From Holophagales bacterium (GTDB taxonomy: Bacteria; Acidobacteriota; Thermoanaerobaculia; Multivoradales; Multivoraceae), in the NCBI GenBank assembly GCA_009836625.1, contig VXVC01000007.1, positions 186,001 to 250,000 on the forward strand: 64,000 nucleotides of DNA, written 5' to 3'. The notes under the pieces are model-generated. The model was not told where the DNA came from. It did no database searches and was given only the letters and a program-made list of their open reading frames with translations. Positions 23,615 through 31,928 of the stretch are shown piece after piece. Numbering within the stretch: position 1 is the stretch's first letter; each line of letters begins with the position of its first letter. Position numbers and translations under genes: made by a program.

Positions 23615-24727
23615 TCAGTCCGCTCGGCGGTAGGCCATCGCTTCCGAGACGCGGCGCTGGGCGATGCTCATCGCCGCCTCGCGCAAGAGGCAGTCCTCGG
23701 CCCGGGCCAGCTCCAGGATCTCCCGCGTGTTCTGGCGTATCGTGTCCTCGATCCTCTCGAACGCCTGCCGCTCGGAGCCGCCCGCGTACTCGACGGCGCC
23801 GCAGATGATGCCGCCGGCGTTGGCCACGAAGTCGGGAATCGAGAGGACGCCACGGTCGTGGAGAATCCGCTCTCCCGCCGCCGTCACCGGGATGTTCGCG
23901 CCCTGGAGCACCACCTTGCAGCCGACCCGGCCGGCGTTGCCGCTGTCGATCACATCGGGGCGCGCGGCCGGCACGAAGAAGTCGACTTCCAGGTCCAGGA
24001 AGGCGTCGCCTTCGACCTTTTGGCCACGCGGGTGCGCGGTGACGCCGCCGGTCGCGTCCATCGTCGCCACGAGTTCGTCGATGTCGAGGCCGTCGGGATC
24101 GTGAATCGTGCCGTCGAGATCGGTGACCGACACGAGGCGCGCGCCCCGCTCGGCCAGGAACCGGGCCGCCGGCCGCCCGACGTTGCCGAAGCCCTGGATG
24201 GAAACGGTGGCGCCTTCGAGCGCCACCACGCCCGCCTCCTCTGCCACCTCGGCGGCGATGGCGAGACCGAAACCGGTCGATCCGCTCTCGTCGAGCGGAA
24301 TCCCGCCCAGAGACCTGGACAGGCCGACGGAGCGGCCCCCCTCGTCGCGGATCCAGGCCATCGCGGTCTCGTTCGTCCCCATGTCGGGGGCCGGGATGTA
24401 GTCCGTCAACTGCCGGATCGCGCGGCCGAACTGCCGAATCAGGGCCTCGCGGTTCGCCGTCCGCGGATTCGCCCGGATGCCCGCCTTGCCGCCGCCGTGG
24501 CGCAGGCGCGCCATGGCGTTCTTCCAGGTCATGGCCCGCGCCAGCCGGCACACCTCCTCCACGGTGACGTCCGGCGCCATGCGGATTCCGCCCATCGTGG
24601 GGCCGGCGGCGCTGTTGTCGATGACGACGATCCCCTCCAGGCCGCAACGGGGCTCGTAGACGGTGACGACCTTCTCGGGACCGTAGCCGTCCGTGAATTC
24701 GAAGTGGTCGAAAGCAAGTTCTGACAT
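23615..24727 (-). CDS. Glu/Leu/Phe/Val dehydrogenase
   Basis: About 370 residues, NAD(P)-dependent oxidative deaminase. The ATG at 24727 follows GGGAGGAA; the longer frame is spurious. GPTMGGIRMAPDVT, the catalytic Lys motif RLRHGGGKAGIR, YIPAPDMGTNE and the Rossmann loop IQGFGNVGRPAARFL are all present, along with FVANAGGIICGAVEY. Family members interconvert an amino acid and its 2-oxo acid; glutamate is the likeliest substrate given the PAPDMGT motif, but leucine or valine is not excluded. Confidence 0.9.
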   Translation of the reverse strand: MSELAFDHFEFTDGYGPEKVVTVYEPRCGLEGIVVIDNSAAGPTMGGIRMAPDVTVEEVCRLARAMTWKNAMARLRHGGGKAGIRANPRTANREALIRQFGRAIRQLTDYIPAPDMGTNETAMAWIRDEGGRSVGLSRSLGGIPLDESGSTGFGLAIAAEVAEEAGVVALEGATVSIQGFGNVGRPAARFLAERGARLVSVTDLDGTIHDPDGLDIDELVATMDATGGVTAHPRGQKVEGDAFLDLEVDFFVPAARPDVIDSGNAGRVGCKVVLQGANIPVTAAGERILHDRGVLSIPDFVANAGGIICGAVEYAGGSERQAFERIEDTIRQNTREILELARAEDCLLREAAMSIAQRRVSEAMAYRRAD

Positions 24728-24833
24728 CGGTGTTCCTCCCGCTACCGCCAAACACCGATCGGATGCGACTACTTCCCGATTCCCGCCCCGCGCTCTCGGC
24801 AGGGCCAGCCTTCCACGCGCCTGGCTTGCGCGA

Positions 24834-25394
24834 TCAGGCGCCCTCCCCGAGCAACACGAGCACCGCCTCCTCGAACTCCGAGTACAGCATCCGCCCCAGG
24901 TGGATGTTGTCGAGCGTTCCGGCTCGGTCGAAGAACATCGTGGTCGGCAACGCTCCAGGCCACTCCGGATCGAGTGCCATGACGAAGGCGACCGAGTCGT
25001 CGCCTGCCGACGCAAGGTAGGAGACGAGGCCCGGCGCCCGCTTGGCGAAGAAGGGACGCACCCGGTCCTCGAGCTTTTCCGGATCGTCCATCGATACGGC
25101 CAGCACTACGAGGCCGCGATCGGCGTAGCGTTCCTGCAGGAGGTCGAGTTCCGGCAACTCCTGCAGACACGGAATGCACCAGGTGGCCCAGAAGTTGACG
25201 ACGACCACCTTGCCGCGATGGTGTTCCAGCACCGCCTTGAACTGCTCGGCGGTTGCCGGGTGGATCGTGTCCGGTTCGAGCAGATGTTCCACCGACGCCG
25301 CCTCCTCGGCGAGCGCCGGCGGTGCTACGGCAGGCAGCGCAGCAAGCAGCGCCGCCGCCGAGACGACAATCGCGACTGGTGTCTTGACGGACAA
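24834..25394 (-). CDS. TlpA-like thioredoxin-fold protein, exported
   Basis: A 186-residue redoxin with a signal peptide (AALLAALPAVAPPALAEEA) and redox motif NFWATWCIPCLQELPELD. LPTTMFFDRAG holds the conserved cis-Pro. TTG start at 25394 has AGGAGG 6 nt upstream. Likely a periplasmic thiol-disulphide reductase for cytochrome c maturation or other exported proteins. A remnant of a related redoxin lies just upstream (25494-25690). Confidence 0.88.
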   Translation of the reverse strand: MSVKTPVAIVVSAAALLAALPAVAPPALAEEAASVEHLLEPDTIHPATAEQFKAVLEHHRGKVVVVNFWATWCIPCLQELPELDLLQERYADRGLVVLAVSMDDPEKLEDRVRPFFAKRAPGLVSYLASAGDDSVAFVMALDPEWPGALPTTMFFDRAGTLDNIHLGRMLYSEFEEAVLVLLGEGA

Positions 25395-25493
25395 TGCGAA
25401 CCTCCTGTTCCCGCGGCGGCCGACTCCGTGGGAGCAGGCTCTACCCGGCCCGCAGTATAGACCCGTCGCCGCCGCAACTGTGCTTCGGCCGGT

Positions 25494-25690
25494 CTAGGGC
25501 TCGGTTTCGAGCGCCCCTTCGAACAGCCTCGCGAACTGGAGGTAGGTGCGCGTGCCGATCACGGTCTCCACGAGCCGACCCTCCGCATCGTAGATCAGGG
25601 TCGTCGGGAACTTGGACGGCCAGTTCTCGTAGAACGCGCGGATGAACTCCCTTCCCTCCTCCCACCGCTCCCTTTTCTTCTTTCGGCCTT
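25494..25690 (-). pseudogene. C-terminal remnant of a redoxin/TlpA-like protein
   Basis: About 60 codons, opening just after the MBL hydrolase stop and ending at TAG 25494-25496, encode REFIRAFYENWPSKFPTTL then IYDAEGRLVETVIGTRTYLQF. This aligns with the tail of the adjacent TlpA-like protein (EWPGALPTTMFFDRAG). The N-terminal half with the CxxC motif is absent and there is no credible start or RBS. I read it as the surviving tail of a redoxin gene, perhaps a decayed paralogue. Confidence 0.6.
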
Positions 25691-25692
25691 GC

Positions 25693-26592
25693 TCAAGCCG
25701 CGCGGTACTTCGACCCCTCCCGTTCGACGCGGCCGTCGCGTTCGAGACGGTCGAGGTGCAACTGCATGCTGTTCCGTTCGGCCTTCGCGATACCGGCTCC
25801 CTCGTCGTGAGGCCGGTAGACGAAGCGGTGCGCGACGATCTCGTCCATCGTCCGCGGCTCCGCCAGGCACTCGAGCAGGCGGCGTTCACGGTCGGCTATG
25901 CGGGCCACGTAGTGGTCAAGCCGACCAAGAAAGGCGTCGCGGTCGTCGAGCAGGCCGATGTGATGGCCGGTGACGTAGTGCCTTGCCTCGATGCCGCGCA
26001 CCAGTTCGAGCGAACGTTCGAACGCTTCCAGGTCCGACCAGGCGTCGCCGTAGTACGGGCCGAACCCGGTCAGGTCGATGTCGCCCAGGAACAGGACGCC
26101 GTCGGGCTCGACCAGGAGGACACAGTGGCCGCGGGTATGGCCGGGGGTGTGGTTGACTCGTACCGAGACGCCGCCGCCGAGGTCAAACAGGTCGCCGTCC
26201 CGGAAGGGCACGGCGTCCGGCCGCGGCTCGTAGAAGAACGTCGTCTTCAGAAAGTGGCCGTACTCCTCGCGGCGCTCCGGCTCGACACCGAAGATGCTCA
26301 GGAAGCCGTCGAAGTCGACCAGCCCCGGCAGATCTTCCTCGTGGACGTACACCGGAGCGTCCCGAAACAGGGGCAACGCGGCGGTGTGGTCCTCGTGGCA
26401 GTGGCTGAGCAGAACGAGGTCGACCGGCGGGAGAGCGTTCCGGCCACGGACCCGAACGCCGAGCGACGGGTCGACGAGCATCGTCGACTCGGCGCCCTCG
26501 ATCAGCAGGGCGTTGTTGTCCGGGTACTTGCCGCCACCGGCGCCGAACAGGATGGTCGCGGCGCCGAGCCGGCGGTCTTCCAGTTCGGTCAC
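25693..26592 (-). CDS. MBL-fold metallo-hydrolase with C-terminal winged-helix domain
   Basis: A 299-residue metallo-beta-lactamase-fold protein. LLSHCHEDHTAALPLF is the HxHxDH zinc motif; NHTPGHTRGHCVLL, FLGDIDLTGFGPYYGD and YVTGHHIG supply the other ligands. The last ~80 residues (ERRLLECLAEPRTMDEIVAH, then MQLHLDRLERDGRVERE) form a winged-helix domain of the LACTB2/RNase-like subgroup. Substrate unknown. The GTG start comes one base after the Gfo/Idh stop. Confidence 0.85.
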   Translation of the reverse strand: MTELEDRRLGAATILFGAGGGKYPDNNALLIEGAESTMLVDPSLGVRVRGRNALPPVDLVLLSHCHEDHTAALPLFRDAPVYVHEEDLPGLVDFDGFLSIFGVEPERREEYGHFLKTTFFYEPRPDAVPFRDGDLFDLGGGVSVRVNHTPGHTRGHCVLLVEPDGVLFLGDIDLTGFGPYYGDAWSDLEAFERSLELVRGIEARHYVTGHHIGLLDDRDAFLGRLDHYVARIADRERRLLECLAEPRTMDEIVAHRFVYRPHDEGAGIAKAERNSMQLHLDRLERDGRVEREGSKYRAA

Positions 26593-26593
26593 C

Positions 26594-27964
26594 TCAGCCG
26601 GCCGACGCCTCGGCGCCCGTCACCTGGGGAAGCCGCCAGCCGTTGTGGTACTCGGCCCGGAGCAGCGCGTTCGCCTCGTCGTCACCGGTGAAGCGTCCCG
26701 CCTCGTGGTCCCAGTAGACCCGCCGGCCGGTGCGGAAGGCGATGTTGCCCAGGTGTGCGTTCACGGCGACCAGAGCACCGACGTCCGCGTTGCAGCGGGG
26801 CTGCTCCCGGGTCTTCATGCACTCGATGAAATCCTCGGTGTGCTGGGCCAGACCCCGTTGACTCCGGGAGGCTTCCCGATCGGGGATGGCGGGCGTCTTG
26901 TAGAACCTCTTGCCGTCCTCGCGGCCGACCTCGGGAAGCACCTCCCAGCCGCCGCGGTCGATCACCAGGGTGCCCCTGTTGCCGACGAAGGACACGCCGT
27001 GTCCGCGCTGGTGCGGACCCAGGCCGATTCCCAGACCGTGCTCCCAGACCATCGTGAAGTCGTCGTACTCGTAGATCGCCTGTTGCGTGTCCGGCGTCTC
27101 CATCGCGCTGTCCGGATAGCCGAACGGCCCACCCAGGGACATCACGGACTTGGGCGCGGTCGCCTTCATGCCCATCAGCACCATGTCGATCAGGTGGACG
27201 CCCCAGTCCGTCATCAGGCCGCCCGCGTAGTCCCAGTACCAGCGGAAGTCCCAGTGGAACCGGCGCTCGTTGAAGGGACGCTTCGGCGCGGGGCCAAGCC
27301 ACATGTCGTAGTCGACGCCCTTGGGCGGCTTCGAGTCCGGCACCGGCATCGGCGCGTCCCAGCTCATGTAGGCCCAGGCCCTGGCGGTACGGATCTGGCC
27401 CAGCTCGCCGGACCAGAGGTACTCCATCGCGTCCTGCCAGTGCTTGCCCGAACGCTGCCACTGACCGACCTGGACCACCCGACCGTAGGCCCTGGCCGCC
27501 TGCTGCATGATGCGGACCTCCTCGATCGAGTTCGCCATCGGCTTCTCGACGTAGACGTCCTTCCCGGCCTCGCAGGCGTCCACCATGATCTTGCAGTGCC
27601 AGTGGTCCGGTGTGGCGATGATCACCGCGTCGATGTCTTTGTCCTCGAGCAGCTTGCGGTAGTCGGTGTAGGCGTCCGGCTTGCTGTCGGTCAGTTTCTT
27701 GAAGTCCTCGATCCGTTCATCGAGGACGTTTCGGTCGACGTCGCAGAGAGCCGCGCACTCCACCCCGTCGATGTCGAGCATCGAGCGCATGTTGCTCGAG
27801 CCCATGCCTCTCACGCCGATCGCGCCGACGCGGATCCGGTCGCTCGCGGGCACCGCCTTGCCGCGCGCCGGTCGCGCGAACGCCGCGCCCGCCGCGCCGA
27901 GCCCGGTAGCGGCTGCTCCGAGACCGCCCACGCCATGAAGAAAGGAACGCCTGGTGGTCGTCAT
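26594..27964 (-). CDS. Gfo/Idh/MocA oxidoreductase, Tat-exported
   Basis: About 456 residues from ATG 27964. A Tat signal (TTTRRSFLHGVGGLGAA) directs the folded NAD(P)-binding protein across the membrane. The Rossmann part reads IRVGAIGVRGMGSSNM, IATPDHWHCKIMVDACEAGK, DVYVEKPMANSIEEVR, with EKP the family catalytic motif. The C-terminal half carries FRWYWDYAGGLMTDWGVHLID. Relatives oxidise or isomerise sugars; periplasmic members are common in Acidobacteriota and Planctomycetota. Divergent from adenosine deaminase. Confidence 0.9.
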   Translation of the reverse strand: MTTTRRSFLHGVGGLGAAATGLGAAGAAFARPARGKAVPASDRIRVGAIGVRGMGSSNMRSMLDIDGVECAALCDVDRNVLDERIEDFKKLTDSKPDAYTDYRKLLEDKDIDAVIIATPDHWHCKIMVDACEAGKDVYVEKPMANSIEEVRIMQQAARAYGRVVQVGQWQRSGKHWQDAMEYLWSGELGQIRTARAWAYMSWDAPMPVPDSKPPKGVDYDMWLGPAPKRPFNERRFHWDFRWYWDYAGGLMTDWGVHLIDMVLMGMKATAPKSVMSLGGPFGYPDSAMETPDTQQAIYEYDDFTMVWEHGLGIGLGPHQRGHGVSFVGNRGTLVIDRGGWEVLPEVGREDGKRFYKTPAIPDREASRSQRGLAQHTEDFIECMKTREQPRCNADVGALVAVNAHLGNIAFRTGRRVYWDHEAGRFTGDDEANALLRAEYHNGWRLPQVTGAEASAG

Positions 27965-28018
27965 CGTCTCACTCCCCGCCTGAATCCGCTGTGTTCCGGG
28001 TCCGCTGTACACTGCGCC

Positions 28019-29275
28019 ATGCAGACCGCGCATGTTACCGACTTGAACGCACCGCTCTCCCGGGCCGATCTCATCGGCAAGCTGCCGAAGACCGACCTTC
28101 ACGTTCACCTCGACGGTTCGCTCCGGCTCGACACCCTGATCGAGCTTTCGCGCGACGCCCGCCTGGAACTCCCGTCCCGAACGCCGGAGGGTCTCCTCGA
28201 CCTCGTCTTCAAGGAGCGCTACGACGACCTCGAGGACTATCTGCGCGCCTTTTCCTACACCTCGCCCGCGCTATGCACCGCTGAAGCTCTGGAACGGGCC
28301 GCCTACGAACTCGGCGCCGACAACCTGGCCGAGAACGTCTGCTACCTGGAGGTGCGGCTGGCGCCGCAGCTCCACACCGGACCCGATCTCGACATCGCCG
28401 GCGTGCTGGCCGCGGTCGACCGGGGGCTCGCCCGCGTTCAGCGCGAACACGAAGCGACCGACAGCGTCCGGAACGGCGCCGAACCGCCCTTCCGCTACGG
28501 GATCATCGCCTGCGCCCTGCGCATGTTCGGCGCCGGCCACAGCCCCTACTACCGGGGGCTGTTCACCGCGCTCCACGGCTGGACCAGACCGGAGATCTAC
28601 GCCGCCGCCTCGCTGTCGCTGGCCCGTTCCGTCGTCGAGGCGCGCGACCGCCTCGGGCTGCCCGTCGTCGCCTTCGACCTCGCCGGCGCCGAGGCGGGCA
28701 ATCCCGCCGCGGTGCACCGCGACGCCTTCCTGTACGCGCAGCAGCACTTCCTGATGAAGACGATCCACGCCGGAGAGGCCTACGGGCCGGAGAGCATCTT
28801 CCAGGCCATCACGCTGCTTCAGGCCGACCGCATCGGCCACGGCACCCACCTCTACGCCGCCGACCGGCTCCGCCGCGACAACCCGGACTCGGCGGCAGCC
28901 AGGGATCCCGAGCGCTACATCAGCAGCCTCGCCCAGTACATCAGCGACCGGCGGATCACCCTCGAGGTCTGCATCACCTCGAATCTGCAGAGCATCCAGC
29001 GCCTCGAGAGGTTCTCGGACCACCCCTTCGGCCGGATGATGAAGGACCGGCTCTCGGTCACCCTGTGCACCGACAACCGCCTCATGTCCCGCACCACCGT
29101 AACCAAGGAGATCGCCTCCGCCTGCGAGGCCTTCGACCTGTCGCTCGAGGACCTGCGCAACGTGATCATCTACGGCTTCAAGCGCAGCTTCTACCCGGGC
29201 AGCTACATCGAGAAGCGGGCCTACGTGCGGCGGGTCATCGACTACTACGACGAGGTGGTGGCGGCGGAGGGCTAG
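28019..29275 (+). CDS. Adenosine deaminase
   Basis: A 418-residue zinc hydrolase, longer than the usual ~340. PKTDLHVHLDGSLRLDTL carries the metal HxH, MKTIHAGEAYGPESI the next ligands and catalytic Glu, ADRIGHGTH the catalytic His, and VTLCTDNRLMSRT replaces the common TDDP with TDN, as in actinobacterial-type ADAs. An extended middle (residues ~100-190) accounts for the extra length. Probably deaminates adenosine; a related nucleoside substrate is possible. Its TAG overlaps the convergent DUF2277 stop in a shared CTAG. Confidence 0.88.
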   Translation: MQTAHVTDLNAPLSRADLIGKLPKTDLHVHLDGSLRLDTLIELSRDARLELPSRTPEGLLDLVFKERYDDLEDYLRAFSYTSPALCTAEALERAAYELGADNLAENVCYLEVRLAPQLHTGPDLDIAGVLAAVDRGLARVQREHEATDSVRNGAEPPFRYGIIACALRMFGAGHSPYYRGLFTALHGWTRPEIYAAASLSLARSVVEARDRLGLPVVAFDLAGAEAGNPAAVHRDAFLYAQQHFLMKTIHAGEAYGPESIFQAITLLQADRIGHGTHLYAADRLRRDNPDSAAARDPERYISSLAQYISDRRITLEVCITSNLQSIQRLERFSDHPFGRMMKDRLSVTLCTDNRLMSRTTVTKEIASACEAFDLSLEDLRNVIIYGFKRSFYPGSYIEKRAYVRRVIDYYDEVVAAEG

Positions 29276-29550
29276 CCCGCCATCCGCTGCTGGCGCCGTC
29301 GCCAGCGCTCACGCGCCTTCTCCGCTTCGGCCTCGCGGTTGCGAGGCGGCGCCGTCGTCGTGAGTTCCCGGAGCAACCGGGCAGTCACCTCGGCGACGGC
29401 CTCGACCGCCCGTTCGAAGGCGGCCTCGTTGGCGCGCGACGGCTTCGTCGAACCGCTGACCTTGCGAACGTACTGCAGCGCCGCGGCGCGCACTTCCTCT
29501 TCGTTGGCAGGCGGTTCGAAGTTGTAAAGGACGCGGATGTTCCTGCACAT
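29272..29550 (-). CDS. DUF2277 family protein
   Basis: A 92-residue protein matching DUF2277 almost throughout: MCRNIRVLYNFEPPANEEEV, AAALQYVRKVSGSTKPSRAN, then EAAFERAVEAVAEVTARLL. No enzymatic motif is known. It lies 11 bp downstream of the MT-A70 methyltransferase and is probably co-transcribed with it. DUF2277 genes are widespread as single small genes; the role is unknown. Confidence 0.85.
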   Translation of the reverse strand: MCRNIRVLYNFEPPANEEEVRAAALQYVRKVSGSTKPSRANEAAFERAVEAVAEVTARLLRELTTTAPPRNREAEAEKARERWRRRQQRMAG

Positions 29551-29561
29551 GATCGTCTCCT

Positions 29562-30197
29562 TCAGCGGGCGGCGCGGCTCGTGTTCGCGTAGGTGGGCCA
29601 GTCCGGCTCGTAGTCCGCGCTCTGATCGCCCCAGGCGGTCCAGCGTTCCGAATGGCGGCCACGAGCGAACAGTTCGAGGTAGGGGCCCGGACTGCAGGCT
29701 TCGATGATGTCGTAGAGCTCGTCCGGCTTGCGGGAGTGCTCCCGCTTGCGCGAGCGGATGATGTTGACCTGGCGGCGGCCGGGGGAAAGGGTACGGAGCC
29801 TGCCGCGCACGCCGAACAGGACGAGTTCCGTCGTGTTGCGGAAGTAGAAGCCGACTCCCCGGCCGTCGGGACCGCCGTCCTTGCGCACCTTGTGCCAGAC
29901 CAGGTTCGTCTTGTAGGTGAAGCCCCAGCGCTTCATCACGTCGAGGCCCTCCTGAAGGAGGGCGTTGGGTACCCAAAGGTAGAGGTGGGCGGCTTCGGCA
30001 CAGGCGGAGGCAACCGGAATCACTCTGATCTCCTCCTGCGTCAGCGTCGAGTAGCGGCTCAGGCGGCGGTGCTCGGGCGCTACCTTGCCGGTGCGGTTCG
30101 TGAACTGCCAGGGCGGATCGGCGAGGACCGTGCCGAAGGCGCTGCCGGCGTGGGCGCGCTCAAAGTCGGTGGCTGCGGTGGGTGCCGTTGGAGGCAT
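29562..30197 (-). CDS. MT-A70 family N6-adenine methyltransferase
   Basis: A 211-residue SAM-dependent methylase. VLADPPWQFTNRTGK has the DPPW catalytic motif; HLYLWVPNALLQEGLDVMKRWGF, KTNLVWHKVRKDG and RSRKREHSRKPDELYDIIE are typical of bacterial MT-A70 DNA m6A methyltransferases. No cognate restriction enzyme, and no phage genes, are seen around it, so it is an orphan whose target could be DNA or RNA. Followed by DUF2277. Confidence 0.85.
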   Translation of the reverse strand: MPPTAPTAATDFERAHAGSAFGTVLADPPWQFTNRTGKVAPEHRRLSRYSTLTQEEIRVIPVASACAEAAHLYLWVPNALLQEGLDVMKRWGFTYKTNLVWHKVRKDGGPDGRGVGFYFRNTTELVLFGVRGRLRTLSPGRRQVNIIRSRKREHSRKPDELYDIIEACSPGPYLELFARGRHSERWTAWGDQSADYEPDWPTYANTSRAAR

Positions 30198-30232
30198 GGC
30201 GGATCGATGGTAGCGCCCGCCCCGGGGACGCC

Positions 30233-31855
30233 TTACCTCTCCTCCACCATGTACCGCATCAGCAGCCAGCGGTCCGGGTCGATCCGCAGCTCCTCTGCCC
30301 GCGCCGGCACAGGCAGCGACGCCGCCGTTCGTTCGCCCGCAACGTCCACCCGGCTGCGAACGACGCGGCCGTCACCGAGCACCGCTTCGACGTCGAGCGG
30401 CAGCCGGTAGGTCGTCGGTCCCGTCTGCCGCACCGTCAACTCCACCGCCGGCCCCGCGTCATCGAAGCGCCAGGCGACCTCGAGCTCCGGCACGCCGGGC
30501 TGTCGCAGCCACTGATCGAAGAACCGGTCGAGCTTCCGCCCCGAGACCTCCTCCATGATCGCCGCGAAGTCGGCGGTCGAGGCGTTCCGGTCCCGGAAGC
30601 GCTCGTAGTAGGTCCGCATCCCCTTCCAGAAGGTGCCGTCGCCCACTTCGCCGCGCAGCATGTGCAGCACCCAGGCCGCCTTCTGGTACACGTTCGGGCT
30701 GAGCAGACGCCGCGGATCGGGCACCGACTCCGGCACGATGACCGAATCCGGAGCCTCCTCCGCGTAGCTCAGGACCCTCGTCCGCGCCCGGTCCATCTGC
30801 TCAAGGAAGCGCTCGCGGCCGTAGGTCCACTCGAGGTAGCAGGCGGTCAGGTAGGTCGCGAAGCCCTCGCTGAGCCAGACGTGCGGCCAGTCGCTCTCGG
30901 TGACCGCGTCGCCGAACCACTGGTGAGCGACCTCGTGCGCGATCAGGGTCTCGATGCCGCCTTCCCGGTCGACCGCGTCCTCGTCGTAGAACACGTTGCC
31001 GGCGTTCTCCAGGCCGCCCCAGCGAGTCGTCGTCTGCACGTTGGCGAGCTTGGCGTAGGGATAGTCCCCAAGCCGTCGCTCGAAGGCCCCCAGCACGCGC
31101 GGCCCCGGTGCGAATGCCCGCAGGCCCACCTCCCGATCCTGCGGGTAGACCCAGGTCTCGACCGGCACGCCGCCGACGAGCGCCTGGCGGTGCCGGACGA
31201 AGCGCGCGACGCCGACCGCCATTACCTTGGTTGCGATCGGCGCCCGGCTCCGCCACTCGGTGCGCCGCATGCCGACTCCCAGATCGATCGCCTCGACGAA
31301 GGCGCCGGTGGCGACGACCTGGTAGTGCGCCGGCGCCGTGATCACGAAGGCCACGGTCGCCTTGTCCGACGGGTGATCGACGACCGGCAGCCAGTGGTGC
31401 GCCCGGTTCGGCCAGTTGTCGGCGAAGAACGTCCGCTCGCCGTGGCGGTTGGTGCCGATCGTGAACCCGTCGGCGGGCACACCGCGATAGCTGATCTCGA
31501 CGCGGCGTCGTTCACCGACCGCCGCCTCGCGGTCCAGCGTCACGAGGAGCCGGTCGTCCTGCTGCCGGAAGCGGAGAGCCCGGCCGGCCTGCGCCGCTTC
31601 CGCGGCCGGGCCGGCGAGCGTCGCCGAGGAGACGACCATGCCTCCCGCCGGCGCGTCATCGAGATCGAACTCGACCTCGGCGACCGGCCGCAGGGTGCGA
31701 AAGGCGATCGTGGCGAGGCCCTCGATCTCGTCACTCTGGTCGGAGACTTCGAGTTCGAATCGATAGTCGAGGACATCGATCGCCGCCCCCGGCCGTTGCG
31801 CCAGCGCGGGCGCGGCGAGAGCCGCGGCCAGAGAGAGCGGCAGCGCCAGACGCAC
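30233..31855 (-). CDS. M1 family aminopeptidase, exported
   Basis: About 540 residues. The zinc site is LIAHEVAHQWFGDAV with the third ligand in WLSEGFATYL; WGGLENAGNVFY is the substrate-anchoring GxMEN-like motif. A signal peptide (LALPLSLAAALAAPALAQ) puts it in the periplasm. I chose GTG 31855, which follows the palindrome pair; GTG 31888 would make the first palindrome coding. Lacks the C-terminal helical ERAP-like domain of longer M1 enzymes. Minus strand, downstream of aquaporin. Confidence 0.87.
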   Translation of the reverse strand: MRLALPLSLAAALAAPALAQRPGAAIDVLDYRFELEVSDQSDEIEGLATIAFRTLRPVAEVEFDLDDAPAGGMVVSSATLAGPAAEAAQAGRALRFRQQDDRLLVTLDREAAVGERRRVEISYRGVPADGFTIGTNRHGERTFFADNWPNRAHHWLPVVDHPSDKATVAFVITAPAHYQVVATGAFVEAIDLGVGMRRTEWRSRAPIATKVMAVGVARFVRHRQALVGGVPVETWVYPQDREVGLRAFAPGPRVLGAFERRLGDYPYAKLANVQTTTRWGGLENAGNVFYDEDAVDREGGIETLIAHEVAHQWFGDAVTESDWPHVWLSEGFATYLTACYLEWTYGRERFLEQMDRARTRVLSYAEEAPDSVIVPESVPDPRRLLSPNVYQKAAWVLHMLRGEVGDGTFWKGMRTYYERFRDRNASTADFAAIMEEVSGRKLDRFFDQWLRQPGVPELEVAWRFDDAGPAVELTVRQTGPTTYRLPLDVEAVLGDGRVVRSRVDVAGERTAASLPVPARAEELRIDPDRWLLMRYMVEER

Positions 31856-31864
31856 CGCAGCGTG

Positions 31865-31921
31865 CCCCGGTCGGCCGACCGGGGTCACGTGCGGTTTCAG
31901 ACGCCGGCGTACGCCGGCGTC
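31865..31921. other. Two adjacent perfect palindromes between aquaporin and M1 peptidase genes
   Basis: CCCCGGTCGGCCGACCGGGG at 31865-31884 is a perfect 20-bp palindrome. A second, perfect over 22 bp, spans 31900-31921 (GACGCCGGCGT and its complement). They lie between the aquaporin stop and the peptidase start. Either could form a transcript hairpin that terminates the aquaporin mRNA, or be an operator. There is no U-run. Confidence 0.6.
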
Positions 31922-31928
31922 AGGAGTC

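Noticed and set aside
23615..25015. Extended N-terminus of the Glu/Leu dehydrogenase
   Set aside because: The extra residues overlap the TlpA-like gene; ATG 24727 has a good SD and matches the family N-terminus.
26294..28018. Long N-terminal extension of adenosine deaminase
   Set aside because: Antisense to the MBL and Gfo/Idh genes; homology and a sensible start begin at ATG 28019.
29562..30197. Prophage or restriction-modification locus around the MT-A70 gene
   Set aside because: Flanking genes are metabolic and no nuclease, integrase or structural phage genes are visible.
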